NCBI RefSeq assembly: GCF_000383955.1
Contig: NZ_KB913013.1
Location: forward strand, 2,896,694-2,960,693
DNA length: 64,000 bases
Direction: 5' to 3'
DNA from: Rudanella lutea DSM 19387
GTDB taxonomy: Bacteria; Bacteroidota; Bacteroidia; Cytophagales; Spirosomataceae
Below the pieces are notes generated by a model. It made no database searches, was not told the DNA's origin, and saw only the letters and a list, made by a program, of their open reading frames with translations. Shown piece after piece: positions 40,655-49,946 of the stretch. The first letter of the stretch is position 1; each line of letters starts with the position of its first letter. The translations under genes were made by a program, and so were the position numbers.

Positions 40655-42994
40655 TTAGGGATTGAGCAATGCAGTCAGCGAATTATCAAGTTGCCGGGCA
40701 CCCGCCCTTTGGCGACCAGCCGCCTGAAGTTCGGCCAGTGCCAGCAGGTACGACAAGGTCGACTCGGCGCCCTGGTTCAGGTTGACGCGGTCGGTATGCA
40801 GGCCATCACAACACCCACCCGTGCGGGTGTCGTAGAGTGGCAAGCCCAGATCGTTATGCCCCGTAAACCAGCGAAAAATCCGCAAAGCCCGGTTGTACCA
40901 CATTTCGTCGCCGGTTTTACGATAAGCCGCCAGACACGCCGACACCATACTCTGCGATTCCAGCGGCTGTTGGTCGAAATAGGCGCGGGTTTCGCCTTTC
41001 ACGTAAAACCCGTTGGAACCAATAGGCTGAAAATGGCCCGTTTTGGGCGCTGTTTGCACTTTCACGAGCCAGCGAAGGGCTTTGAGCCCAATGTCGGACA
41101 GCGCCGGTTCGTCGGCCAGCACCAGGGCGTGGGCCAGCTTGGCATTGTCGTAGCTGAGGGTATTTTCAAACCAGGGCCACTCGTCGGTAGCGGTAGCGGC
41201 AAAACACCGGTTCAGCTTATCGAGCAACTGCTGTTGAATAGTTTTGGCCAGCCGGTCGTTGCGGAATCGTTTCTGATACTCGTGGATACCCAGCAAGGCA
41301 AATGCCCAGGCCCTGGGTGAGGTCATGGCCGGAATCGTTGGCAGGGCCGATTCCATAATCCGCATGGCCCAGATAGTCAGGTTAGGATTGGTGGAGCGCC
41401 CCAAACAGGTGCCCACCGCCCAGATAGCCCGGCCGCTGCTATCGTCGGAGCCGACTTCTTCGAGCCAGGTCCGGTCGTAACTCATGAAATTGCGAAACTG
41501 CTGCTTATCGGCATTGTACGCATGGTTCAGAAACGCCGAGTACGTATCGGTTAGCTGATGCAGGCGGGTATCGTTGGCGTACGTATCCGTTTGGGTCAGC
41601 ATCAGGGTCAGAATAAGCGCCCGGGCCACATCGTCGGTGCAATAACCTTCCTCGTAAAAAGGCAGGTGGTACCGGGCATGCTGAATGATACCCGTCGAAT
41701 CGCTCAGGCGAAACAGGTGATCGAGCTTGAGCGCCGGCAACTGAAACGAGCCACTCACGCTTGTTTCGTACGGCAACTGGTTGGTGAAGGCGCGCATCCG
41801 TTCGTAGCGGGCCCGCGCAAAGCTATCGCCGTAGAGACCAATAACCCGCTCCCAGGTCATCTCGCGCCCCAGCAGGTACGCGCGCTTGCGCATCGAGTGC
41901 CGCATGGGCGAATCGGTGAGCAGGTTGATGATCGCATCGGCCAGTGCGCCGGAGTTGTTGAACGGCACCAGCACCCCCCGCCCGTCGGCCAGTAGTTCGC
42001 TTGCATGCCAGTAGGGCGTCGAAACCACGGCCCGCCCACCGCCAAACGCGTACGAAAGCGTACCCGAGGTAATCTGGGCTTCGTTGAGGTAAGGTGTCAC
42101 GTAAATATCGGCGGCCCCGAGGTATTCGAGCAGGTCGTGCTGCTCCACAAACTGATTGTAAAACCGTACATGATCGCCCACGCCCAGGTCTTCGGCCATT
42201 TGTTTCAGCTTGTCGCGGTAGGCCTCGCCCTCGTGCCGAATCAGGTGCGGGTGCGTAGCGCCGAGCACCATGTACACCGCATCCGGAAAACGCTCCACAA
42301 TCCGGGGCATCGCCTGAATCATGTTTTCGATTCCCTTATTGGGCGACAACAGCCCGAAGGTCAGCAGGGTGCACTTCGACTCCATACCGAACCGATCTTT
42401 GTAAAAATGCGGATCAACAAACGGATGATCGGGAATGCCGTGTGGAATCAGGTCTATTTTTTCGGCGGGTACGTCGTAGATGTTGATCAAAAAGTCGCGC
42501 CCCCGTTCCGACATACACACGACCCGCGCCGACAGGTCGGCAATGCTTTTGAGTACCAGCATCTGTTCTTCGCTCGGGCTTTGCAGAATGGTGTGGAAAG
42601 TGGTCACAACCGGCATGTTCAGGTTGCGCAACAGGGTCAGGATATAACTCCCGGCGGGTCCGCCAAAAATGCCGTACTCGTGTTGGAGACAGACAACCTC
42701 CGTGGTTTTGGAATTGAGAAACTCAGCCGCTTTCCGGTACGAGTCCTGATCGTGCTGATAAAACTCGTAACGCACCTCCGAGGGGTAGTCGTACCCTTCA
42801 AGTGTGTCATTGACCGACACCACAATAGGTCTGGATTCGGGTATGAATGAGGCATACGATTGATACAGATCGGCCGTAAACGTGGCGATTCCGCACTGTC
42901 GGGGCAGGTAATCGCCGATAAACGCTACATTTTTGGGCGCGGCCGGTGCACCGGTGGGGTCCCACGGTTTGTTTGTATAATCGCTTGATTGCAT
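40655..42994 (-). CDS. GT4 glycosyltransferase fused to a C-terminal helical (alpha/alpha) domain
   Basis: ATG 42994 gives 779 residues. Residues about 18-405 are a GT-B glycosyltransferase: GDYLPRQCGIATFTADL at the start, CLLTFGLLSPNKGIENMIQA-like donor region (LTFGLLSPNKGIENMIQ), and the GT4 Glu-x7-Glu region in TPYLNEAQITSGTLSYAFGG. Residues about 430-779 are Trp/Tyr-rich helices (LTDTYSAFLNHAYNADKQQF, RAIWAVGTCLGRSTNP, WPWFENTLSYDNAKLAHALV) resembling an (alpha/alpha)6 glycosidase-like barrel. The fusion suggests building and trimming or sensing of one glycan. GH130 follows on the same strand. Confidence 0.85.
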   Translation of the reverse strand: MQSSDYTNKPWDPTGAPAAPKNVAFIGDYLPRQCGIATFTADLYQSYASFIPESRPIVVSVNDTLEGYDYPSEVRYEFYQHDQDSYRKAAEFLNSKTTEVVCLQHEYGIFGGPAGSYILTLLRNLNMPVVTTFHTILQSPSEEQMLVLKSIADLSARVVCMSERGRDFLINIYDVPAEKIDLIPHGIPDHPFVDPHFYKDRFGMESKCTLLTFGLLSPNKGIENMIQAMPRIVERFPDAVYMVLGATHPHLIRHEGEAYRDKLKQMAEDLGVGDHVRFYNQFVEQHDLLEYLGAADIYVTPYLNEAQITSGTLSYAFGGGRAVVSTPYWHASELLADGRGVLVPFNNSGALADAIINLLTDSPMRHSMRKRAYLLGREMTWERVIGLYGDSFARARYERMRAFTNQLPYETSVSGSFQLPALKLDHLFRLSDSTGIIQHARYHLPFYEEGYCTDDVARALILTLMLTQTDTYANDTRLHQLTDTYSAFLNHAYNADKQQFRNFMSYDRTWLEEVGSDDSSGRAIWAVGTCLGRSTNPNLTIWAMRIMESALPTIPAMTSPRAWAFALLGIHEYQKRFRNDRLAKTIQQQLLDKLNRCFAATATDEWPWFENTLSYDNAKLAHALVLADEPALSDIGLKALRWLVKVQTAPKTGHFQPIGSNGFYVKGETRAYFDQQPLESQSMVSACLAAYRKTGDEMWYNRALRIFRWFTGHNDLGLPLYDTRTGGCCDGLHTDRVNLNQGAESTLSYLLALAELQAAGRQRAGARQLDNSLTALLNP

Positions 42995-43111
42995 TCCGTT
43001 GAGTCGTAAATAAGGCTTGAACACTAGGGATACTCTACTAACAATTAAGTGGCTACAAAGGCCAATTGTTTGCTACCGGGCGGCAAAGAATGGCAAATCT
43101 GAGCCAGAGGT

Positions 43112-43322
43112 ACGCGGATGATTTCGATTGGCACACGGATGACACAGATTGAATGGATTTCCGCAGATTTGTGAGTATTCGCGAACATCTGCCCAATCTG
43201 TGGAAATCAGCGTTCCAATTCATCCTCGTACATCCACCCAATACCCGTAATCCGCGTGCCCACTAATCTGCGTACATCCGCCAAATCCGCATCATTTGCG
43301 TGCCAATTGAAATCATCCGCGT
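43112..43322. repeat. Long 9-base-period inverted repeat (GAT/ATC words)
   Basis: The outer 23 bases (43112-43134) pair with 43300-43322 with one mismatch. Inside, GAT recurs at 43138, 43147, 43156 and 43166, and complementary ATC words recur on the right half at steps of 9-10. The words (GGATGA, GCAGATT, CCGCGTG) are those at 22085-22180. Confidence 0.8.
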
Positions 43323-43351
43323 GCCCATTCATCCGTCGTTAAAAGAAAAAA

Positions 43352-43370
43352 GCCGGAGCAAAGCCCCGGC
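43352..43370 (-). terminator. Intrinsic terminator of the TIG lipoprotein gene
   Basis: Read on the minus strand, GCCGGGGC-TTT-GCTCCGGC (8 bp with one G-U pair) is followed directly by a six-T run and lies 38 bases after the stop at 43409. Confidence 0.88.
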
Positions 43371-43408
43371 CCTTTCGTGCGACACCAATATGAAATTAAA
43401 AGAAGGGT

Positions 43409-45100
43409 TTAGCGATCGTAGTTGGTATTCTGCGGATCAAAGTTGGTCCAGCCAGTCAGCCAGTTTTCGGTACCGTTGAAAGCACCCCGGTAGGCAGCCG
43501 CTGTAAAGAATGAATCGGCCAGTTTGCCTCCCGTAGCCGCGTTACCTGTTACCAGCAGCGCCGAGCTGGCAGGCGGCAGGAAGTTGGGCGCCGTCAGGTT
43601 AAACGACTGTGCATTGAGCAGAGCCGCAATGTCCGACGAAGCCACAATCGTGTTTTTCTTAGCGGCTGTGTTGAAAAACGTGGTAGCCACATCGTTGGTG
43701 ATGGCACCGGCACCCCGCACGGCTGTGAGCGAGTTGGCTACCGTGACTGCCTGCACATCCAGAGCACCGCTATTGGCGTTGGCCAGTGTACCGGTCGTCG
43801 TTCCGTCGAGCCGCAGCCCTTCGGGGTACCCAACAAACACCGAGTTGAACACACTGATGGCCGTGTTCCGGCGTAGGTGCATGGCCGACTGGTACGCTCC
43901 GCTGCCACCCGTTCCAGAAGTCGATGCGTTGCTTGGCGTGCCGTTGGTCACAAAAGCGCTGATGTTGACAAAAACAGGCTGTGTGAGCGGCAAACCGTTG
44001 TTAGGCGTCAGGGCAACCCCACCCGCGTTTTCACCCGAATTGAAGTTGTCCGATTCAAAGCAGTTCGAACCCGACTGATCGGCTACCTGCGGGTCGCGCA
44101 GCGATACACCGAACTGAACCTTCCCGGTATACCCCCAATCGGTATCAAAGTCATCGTCGAAACCCCGGTAGGCCACCAGATATTTGGCGTTAACCGTTCC
44201 GCCAAACCACTCGAACGAGTCGTCGCCACTGTACGACACCTGCACGTGGTCGATGGTCGTGCCTGAGCCTACACCGTACAACGTCAGGCCATTGATTTCA
44301 CTGTTCGATTCGTTGGTCAGAGCAATACCGCCAAACTCAATCCGTACATACCGGAGCGTGCCCGAGTTGTCGGCAGGCTCGTTGAGGGCGTTCAAGGCCC
44401 GGCCAATGCCCCCTTCGGCCTGTTGGCTCGCCGGGCGGTTGTGTGGCGCTTTACCGATCAGAACAATACCGCCCCAGTCGCCGTATTTCCGTGAACCAGC
44501 GGGCTTGTTCGACGTAAACACAATAGGTTGCTGAGCCGTACCAGCCGCTTCAAGCTTGGCTCCCTGCTCAACAATGAGGGTACCGCCCCGCTTCGCACCG
44601 GTTGGGTCGTCATCAACGCCACCACCTTTGACCACCGTTCCCGGCTGAATAGTCAGCGTAGCGCCGGGGCTCACGTACACAAAGCCACGTAGCAGGTACA
44701 CGTTGTTGCTGGTCCAGGTGGTATTGGCCGAAATAGAGCCTGCTACCGAAACCACGGGTTTAGCACTGATGGTGAACGCCGGGCCCTGAGCCGTAGCGCC
44801 GTTGGCGGCCACCGTCACGGGCGACCCTGCATTGGCGGGGACTGTGACCACAAGTTGGGTCGATGTGGCCGTAAGCACCGTGGCCGGTACCGTACCAAAC
44901 GTCACCGTATTACTGGCGGGCGTGGTGCCAAAGTTGGTACCCGAAATGGTGACGGTTGTACCAGCCGGAGCCGACGTTGGGCTGATTCCGGTAACGCTGA
45001 GTATTGGCTCCGGGGTATCGTTATTGTCGCAGGCAGTCATCAGACCGAACAGAGCAAGTACGAGCAGACAAAGGCTACCCCACCGAAAAGAATGGTTCAT
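43409..45100 (-). CDS. TIG/IPT-domain lipoprotein with right-handed-helix-like C-terminal part
   Basis: The 563 residues have a lipoprotein signal (LALFGLMTACDNND). A TIG/IPT domain follows (about 36-112: VTGISPTSAPAGTTVTISGT). Then comes a repetitive region (VYLLRGFVYVSPGATLTIQP, GDWGGIVLIGKAPHN, RYVRIEFGGIALTNESNSEI, DDSFEWFGGTVNAKYLVAYR) typical of surface proteins of Cytophagales. It starts 45 bases after the TonB receptor stop, so the two form an operon. The pairing suggests a surface ligand-capture lipoprotein for the receptor; the ligand is unknown. Confidence 0.85.
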   Translation of the reverse strand: MNHSFRWGSLCLLVLALFGLMTACDNNDTPEPILSVTGISPTSAPAGTTVTISGTNFGTTPASNTVTFGTVPATVLTATSTQLVVTVPANAGSPVTVAANGATAQGPAFTISAKPVVSVAGSISANTTWTSNNVYLLRGFVYVSPGATLTIQPGTVVKGGGVDDDPTGAKRGGTLIVEQGAKLEAAGTAQQPIVFTSNKPAGSRKYGDWGGIVLIGKAPHNRPASQQAEGGIGRALNALNEPADNSGTLRYVRIEFGGIALTNESNSEINGLTLYGVGSGTTIDHVQVSYSGDDSFEWFGGTVNAKYLVAYRGFDDDFDTDWGYTGKVQFGVSLRDPQVADQSGSNCFESDNFNSGENAGGVALTPNNGLPLTQPVFVNISAFVTNGTPSNASTSGTGGSGAYQSAMHLRRNTAISVFNSVFVGYPEGLRLDGTTTGTLANANSGALDVQAVTVANSLTAVRGAGAITNDVATTFFNTAAKKNTIVASSDIAALLNAQSFNLTAPNFLPPASSALLVTGNAATGGKLADSFFTAAAYRGAFNGTENWLTGWTNFDPQNTNYDR

Positions 45101-45145
45101 AATCAGGCAATTTGGTTATTTATGCACGCGTCAGTTAGTAAGCTC

Positions 45146-48043
45146 TTATGGCACCACCGTGCGCCGACCGAAGGTGTACACCCCCGTCAGCGTGAAATAC
45201 TGTCCCCGACGGAACTGCCGGAACACCTGATCGGCGCCGACGGTCTGTGAGGTCAGATCGCGACCGATCCGGCCATCGCCGTTGAAATCCTGGGCAAAGC
45301 GGGTGGCCTGATTCAGAAGATCCTGAATACCGAGCCGCACCTCCAGCTTTTGGTCGAACGTCTTGCTGATGTTCAGATCGATGGCGTGCCGGGGGAGTTC
45401 GTAAATGGTTGGGTTGTTGCGGGTTCCCACGGCGAAAATCCGGGGGCCGTACACGTTATAAAGCACGTTCCACTGCAACCCGCCCGCCGGGGCCTGATAA
45501 TACACCCCCGCGTTGAACAGGTACGGCGACTGATTGGCCAGCGGGCGCTGCCGGTCGGCCAGGTCTTTGAGCGGCACATCGACCACGGTAGCCGTAGCGT
45601 CCGGGGCCCGCACAAAGTCGCCCAGACTTACGCGGCTGTTGATGAGCGAGCCATTGGCCACCAGCTGAATATTTTGCAAAAACGCGCTGGATGAATTCGT
45701 AAAGCCTTTCCGAACCTCTACCTCAACCCCGTAGTTGCGGGCCGATGGCGCGTTGATAAACGTGTAGTTGAAACCGTTGCCAGTAGGCAGCAGGAAGCTT
45801 TCGATCGGGTTGGTAAAGTGTTTGTAGAAACCTGTTACCGATACCAGTTCGTTGGCCGAGGGGTAGAACTCCCACTTGGCGTCGATATTCTGAATGGTGG
45901 CCGTAGTCAGTTCAGTATTGCCCGTCACAACGGCCAGCAAGTTGAAGTCGAAGTACTGGAAAGGAGCCAGTTCGCGGAGTTCGGGGCGGTTTACCGTAGC
46001 TGAGTACGCCAGCCGGAGACTGTGCTTGTCGGTTAGCTTGTGCGTCAGGTTAACCGATGGCAGCGGGCTGAAAATGCCCCGATTTACCAGTTTCTGTTCA
46101 ACACCCCGCCGGTCGATTTGCAGGCCCTGCACGTTGTACTCGGCGCGCATACCGAGCGTCACGTTGGTCCGCGCGCCCATGTTGAGGTCGCCACTCACGT
46201 AAGCCGCTCCGTAGGTATTTTGCCCCCGGTACGAGTCCAGATCCGAGGTGCCATCCTGCAACGAGAAGCCACCCGGCTGCCCGTTTACGTTGGCAGGTGC
46301 GAAAATGGTTTCGATGGGTTGCTGCTGCACCATAGTACCGTCTGTTGACGACATACCGGGAATACTGTTGTAGCCGTAGAACCGGGCTGAGTAGTTTCGC
46401 GAGCGCTGTTCGGCGTAGATACCCGCCCGCAAGTGGCCCGGCTCCCGGTTGGTGGGGTTGCCGAGTGTCCGGTCGAAATTACCCACCAGCGTGAGGGTCT
46501 GCTCGTTGAGCTTTGAGTAAAACCGCCCCACATCGATTGGGTTCGGGGCCAGGGGCGTCACGAGGGTGTAGGTGCCGTTTTCGCCACTGCCGAGCGGAGC
46601 CTGAAACCTGGCGCGCTTCCAATCGGGCTCCCAACGGCCCGAGTAGCCGTATCCGGCAATCCAGTTGAGCTTGGTCAGGTCGTTCAGCTGGTGATCACCG
46701 GCCAGTTGGGTGGTGGCAATGGTGCGGTTTTCGAACCGCTGCGAGTAGCTGCGGATGTCGGTGTTTGAGTCGAAGTTTTGCCCCTGACGTACCACGGTTT
46801 CCTGGTTACCCAGCTGGTTGAACAGCGTTTTCCATTCCAGCGTAAACATGGGCGAGAAACGCGCCGACCAGTTGTGCAGCAAACCAAGCCGGGCTTGCCG
46901 GGCATAACTTACATCGTTGTACTGCTGGTTGACGGCGTTGGCCACAGCCCCATTTTCATAGACCCGGAAATCAATATCGGTGAGCTGATTGGTCAGGCTG
47001 TAGTTCAGGCTGGTGAGGTTGCTCAGTTGCACATTGCCCACATCGAACCGGCGGCCGGTATTCAGCGCAAACCGGACGTCGGGCATCGCCGTTACGTTCT
47101 GAAGGCCCCACGAGTTGGGCAACAACCGGGCGTAGGCCGCCCGCTGTGCCGAACCAAGCGCGTTGAAATCGGCCGAACGTGTCGGGAAACTGGTTGGAAT
47201 TGTTTGGTTGGGCGACCACAGACCAAGGGCACTCAGGGCTCCCCGCGAGTGGGTCTGTACAGCCTGTCCGGTTGTACCGGCGCGGTAACCCAGGGTGAAA
47301 CCTGCGTCGATGAAGTTGTTCGTAGGCCGACGCTTGGTGTAAATATTGACCACACCACCGGCAAAATCGCCGGGTAGCGAAGCCGCCCCCGACTTGTAGA
47401 CAATCATTCGGTCGAGGATGTTGCTCGGAATAATATCGAATGAAAACGACCGGGTTTCGACCTCGGTTGAGGGGGCTATCACGTCGTTGATGAGCACGGC
47501 ATTGTAGCGCGAGCCCAGCCCCCGGATCAGCACAAAGCGGTTGTCAAGGATACTCACCCCCGGCACCCGCCGAATAGCAGCCGCGGCATCCCGATCCTGT
47601 GATTTCTGAATCTGCTGGGCCGAAATACCCACCGCGATGGGTTTCAACTGTTTGATTTCGGTAATTACGGCAACCTCGGTATTGGTAGTCCGGCCCGCTT
47701 TTACCACAACCTCCTGCAGGTTTTTACCTTCTTCCTGCAATTCGGTATCGATCTGCGTCGTGTTACCCGACTCAACCCGCACGTTCGGAATTTCGGAGGT
47801 TACGTAGGATACATACGATACAATCAGCTTGTGCGTAGCAGCCGGCACGTTGGCAATCGTAAAATTGCCTTCAATATCGGTGGCAGCCCCCATCGTGGTT
47901 CCGTCGATCCGAACGGTACAGCCAATGAGGGCCTCTTTCGTTTTGGCATCCTTCACCGATCCGCGAATGACGCCCGTTTGCGCCAGCGCGGCCGGAAGGC
48001 CGATTAGTGAGAAGAAGAAAACAAGTAGCGTTGCGCGTTTCAT
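45146..48043 (-). CDS. TonB-dependent outer-membrane receptor
   Basis: ATG 48043 gives 965 residues with a signal peptide (ATLLVFFFSLIGLPAALAQ). A carboxypeptidase-like regulatory domain follows (IRGSVKDAKTKEALIGCTVR). The plug begins near 130 (KSQDRDAAAAIRRVPGVSIL, LIRGLGSRYNAVLINDVIAP), and a large beta-barrel ends YFTLTGVYTFGRR. It needs ExbB/ExbD/TonB energy; exbBD are at 6790-7968. No SusD partner follows. The paired gene is instead the TIG lipoprotein, so the cargo may be something other than glycans. Its promoter is the best-formed in the window (TTG-N17-TAGTTTTG). Confidence 0.93.
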   Translation of the reverse strand: MKRATLLVFFFSLIGLPAALAQTGVIRGSVKDAKTKEALIGCTVRIDGTTMGAATDIEGNFTIANVPAATHKLIVSYVSYVTSEIPNVRVESGNTTQIDTELQEEGKNLQEVVVKAGRTTNTEVAVITEIKQLKPIAVGISAQQIQKSQDRDAAAAIRRVPGVSILDNRFVLIRGLGSRYNAVLINDVIAPSTEVETRSFSFDIIPSNILDRMIVYKSGAASLPGDFAGGVVNIYTKRRPTNNFIDAGFTLGYRAGTTGQAVQTHSRGALSALGLWSPNQTIPTSFPTRSADFNALGSAQRAAYARLLPNSWGLQNVTAMPDVRFALNTGRRFDVGNVQLSNLTSLNYSLTNQLTDIDFRVYENGAVANAVNQQYNDVSYARQARLGLLHNWSARFSPMFTLEWKTLFNQLGNQETVVRQGQNFDSNTDIRSYSQRFENRTIATTQLAGDHQLNDLTKLNWIAGYGYSGRWEPDWKRARFQAPLGSGENGTYTLVTPLAPNPIDVGRFYSKLNEQTLTLVGNFDRTLGNPTNREPGHLRAGIYAEQRSRNYSARFYGYNSIPGMSSTDGTMVQQQPIETIFAPANVNGQPGGFSLQDGTSDLDSYRGQNTYGAAYVSGDLNMGARTNVTLGMRAEYNVQGLQIDRRGVEQKLVNRGIFSPLPSVNLTHKLTDKHSLRLAYSATVNRPELRELAPFQYFDFNLLAVVTGNTELTTATIQNIDAKWEFYPSANELVSVTGFYKHFTNPIESFLLPTGNGFNYTFINAPSARNYGVEVEVRKGFTNSSSAFLQNIQLVANGSLINSRVSLGDFVRAPDATATVVDVPLKDLADRQRPLANQSPYLFNAGVYYQAPAGGLQWNVLYNVYGPRIFAVGTRNNPTIYELPRHAIDLNISKTFDQKLEVRLGIQDLLNQATRFAQDFNGDGRIGRDLTSQTVGADQVFRQFRRGQYFTLTGVYTFGRRTVVP

Positions 48044-48067
48044 ATTGGTATGTCGTAATTGACGGCG

Positions 48068-48095
48068 CAAAACTATCCTGTCAATATTACGCCAA
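48068..48095 (-). promoter_or_regulatory. Full -33/-7 promoter of the TonB receptor gene
   Basis: TTG (48095-48093), a 17-base spacer and TAGTTTTG (48075-48068) on the minus strand match the Bacteroidota consensus TTG-N17-23-TAnnTTTG. The box ends 24 bases before ATG 48043. Confidence 0.7.
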
Positions 48096-48193
48096 TATGA
48101 AGCCAGCGTTACCGATGGGTTATGTTTACCCCAAAGGCATTAGGCCAATGTTAACAAACCGCCCACACGCCAGCGCAAGGGCAGTACTCAACG

Positions 48194-48234
48194 CCTAAAA
48201 AGGCCGTATGGGCCTCCAGAAAGGCCTTTTTAGG
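48194..48234. terminator. Hairpin terminator after the M14 gene
   Basis: CCTAAAAAGGCC (48194-48205) pairs perfectly with GGCCTTTTTAGG (48223-48234) over a 17-base loop. It lies about 100 bases after the stop of the minus-strand M14 gene and before the TonB receptor promoter region. Confidence 0.75.
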
Positions 48235-48334
48235 TATGACCTCCGTAATATTCGGGTAATCTGACGACCCTCTCTGGTTGGTGCCGAAGGGCCTATCCAG
48301 GCTGGGCCAGGAGGTGTTTTATCCCCCTTTTGGG

Positions 48335-49777
48335 TTAATCAATCCGGCTAAAACGACGGGCTTCCGTACCAGTCCCTACCGCAAAGCCGTATCCGTTTAC
48401 AAACACATAGCGGATCTGATCGCCTTGCTTGAGCAGAAACGTGGGCACCTGCCCCAACGCCAGCGGAGCCGCAGGCAACTCGCCCTCAGCCAGAATATGC
48501 ACTGGCTCCTGGGGCAACCCCCGGTACGGGTCGGTAAGGTCGATACCGCCTACCCGAAACACCACCGTACCGGCTTGCCGCAGGTCGGTCAGGTTGAGGT
48601 TGGCCAGATCGGCCACCGACCCGAGTGTGTCGGGGTACACCCCGGCGGGCACCAGATCCAGACCAGTCGCGTCGATTTCGGTTAAGCCGTAAAACGTCGA
48701 CAAGTCGCCGAGGTCTTCAATCGTACTCTCGTACCGAAAATCACGGGCTCCGTCGGTGTTTTCTTCGTACTGATTCAGGGCCACGTCCATTACGGTCCGG
48801 ACGCCATCGCGCACAACGCCCACGTTGCGAATCAGAACGTCGAACAGCAAACGGCCATTTTCGGGAATAGCCGCGTAGTCGGCGGGCTGTTCGGTCGCAT
48901 AGCTACCGGTCGCAATGGCGTTGAGCGCCGACAGAATCGCCACAAAATTCAGCCGCCGGATCGCCATTTTCTCGGTATCGCCCTTGTATCCACCCGACTC
49001 GATCAACACAAGCGTAGTACCCCACTTTTGAATATTATCGCCAAAAGCGCGGGGCTCAAACTCGTCATCGAACCGGGCAACCTGCCCCGGAATCAGCGGT
49101 TGCAGCACCCGGTTAAGACCCGCTATCAGTTGCATGGAGCGCAGCCGCACCTCGTTTATGGTGCGGTCTTCGTCGTAGGCCGTTGCCAGAAACGACATCA
49201 CGGCCTGCCGGCCCGAATGGCCCACACTGTAGCGCGGATTCTGATCGTGCAGGTTGAACCCCACCAACGGCCGGAGCGTCTGTTGCAGCGACTTAAGCAG
49301 CACCGACTCAGGCGATTGCAGCCGCAGGGCATCGCGGTTCATGTCGATATCGAGCGCCGTTCGGCGTTGCCAGCGTTCGGCCCCGTCGGGGTTGAGCATG
49401 GGCACGGCATGGATAGTCAGCCGGGTCAGAAGATGCTCCCGCAGGGCGTCGAACGCATCGCCCGAAGCGGTCAGGAAATTGAATATATCAAACAGGGCCA
49501 TGGTAGCCGTAGCCTCGTCGCCATGCATTTGCGACCAAAGCAGTACCGGAATAGCCCCGGTTCCGGCCTGCACTTTCCGAATACAGCGTTTCTCCGTCGA
49601 CTCCCCTACTGTCTCGACCGACAGTAACCCGGTTACCGGCAACCGATCCAGCAGGGGCTGAATATCGGCGTGTTTGAAACGCCGGTGCGTGAGCAACGGC
49701 TCCTGAAAAGCCGGGTACGCATCGAATAGTTGGCGGGCCAGAGCCACATCAGAGGCAAGCGGAGACAAAGCAGACAT
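48335..49777 (-). CDS. M14-family zinc carboxypeptidase-like protein
   Basis: ATG 49777 gives 480 residues; the frame is open back to 50176 but that part overlaps the divergent promoter and gene. The zinc motif HGDE near residue 85 (SQMHGDEATATMALFDIF), MNRDALRLQSPES, the third ligand in FNLHDQNP and the catalytic Glu in VLIESGGYKGDT follow M14 order. The N-terminus lacks a signal peptide, so the enzyme appears cytoplasmic or atypically exported. The C-terminal 130 residues (ATGLDLVPAGVYPDTLGSVA onward) form an extra domain. Substrate is unknown; peptidoglycan peptides and amidated amino acids are options. Confidence 0.85.
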   Translation of the reverse strand: MSALSPLASDVALARQLFDAYPAFQEPLLTHRRFKHADIQPLLDRLPVTGLLSVETVGESTEKRCIRKVQAGTGAIPVLLWSQMHGDEATATMALFDIFNFLTASGDAFDALREHLLTRLTIHAVPMLNPDGAERWQRRTALDIDMNRDALRLQSPESVLLKSLQQTLRPLVGFNLHDQNPRYSVGHSGRQAVMSFLATAYDEDRTINEVRLRSMQLIAGLNRVLQPLIPGQVARFDDEFEPRAFGDNIQKWGTTLVLIESGGYKGDTEKMAIRRLNFVAILSALNAIATGSYATEQPADYAAIPENGRLLFDVLIRNVGVVRDGVRTVMDVALNQYEENTDGARDFRYESTIEDLGDLSTFYGLTEIDATGLDLVPAGVYPDTLGSVADLANLNLTDLRQAGTVVFRVGGIDLTDPYRGLPQEPVHILAEGELPAAPLALGQVPTFLLKQGDQIRYVFVNGYGFAVGTGTEARRFSRID

Positions 49778-49800
49778 ACGCAAAACAACAGATATAGGCC

Positions 49801-49808
49801 CAAAATTA
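49801..49808 (-). promoter_or_regulatory. TAnnTTTG -7 box of the M14 gene
   Basis: TAATTTTG on the minus strand ends 23 bases before ATG 49777; no well-placed TTG is seen at -33. Confidence 0.5.
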
Positions 49809-49946
49809 GCCGTTTGGGACCATACACCGGGCTTCTGCCCGATCGGTTGCGAAAACATTCGGGCAGGTCTTGCGCTTTTGTTAACAATTTGGTAACATTG
49901 ACATAACATTTGCGTAATCTGGCCCCGGCCCCAAACCGAACGTACC

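Larger units (their letters stand above)
42995..43408. other. 414-base intergenic region without a gene
   Basis: It lies between two minus-strand genes, upstream of the GT4 gene. It contains the long 9-base-period inverted repeat (43112-43322) and the terminator of the TIG lipoprotein gene (43352-43370). The stretch next to the GT4 start (42995-43111) shows no TAnnTTTG box; a seven-base inverted repeat AACAATT/AATTGTT sits near 43039-43069. Confidence 0.7.

Noticed and set aside
43112-43322. Possible CRISPR-like array
   Set aside because: Repeats are short and degenerate, spaced about 9 bases, and inverted; there are no 25-40 base repeats with unique spacers and no cas genes.
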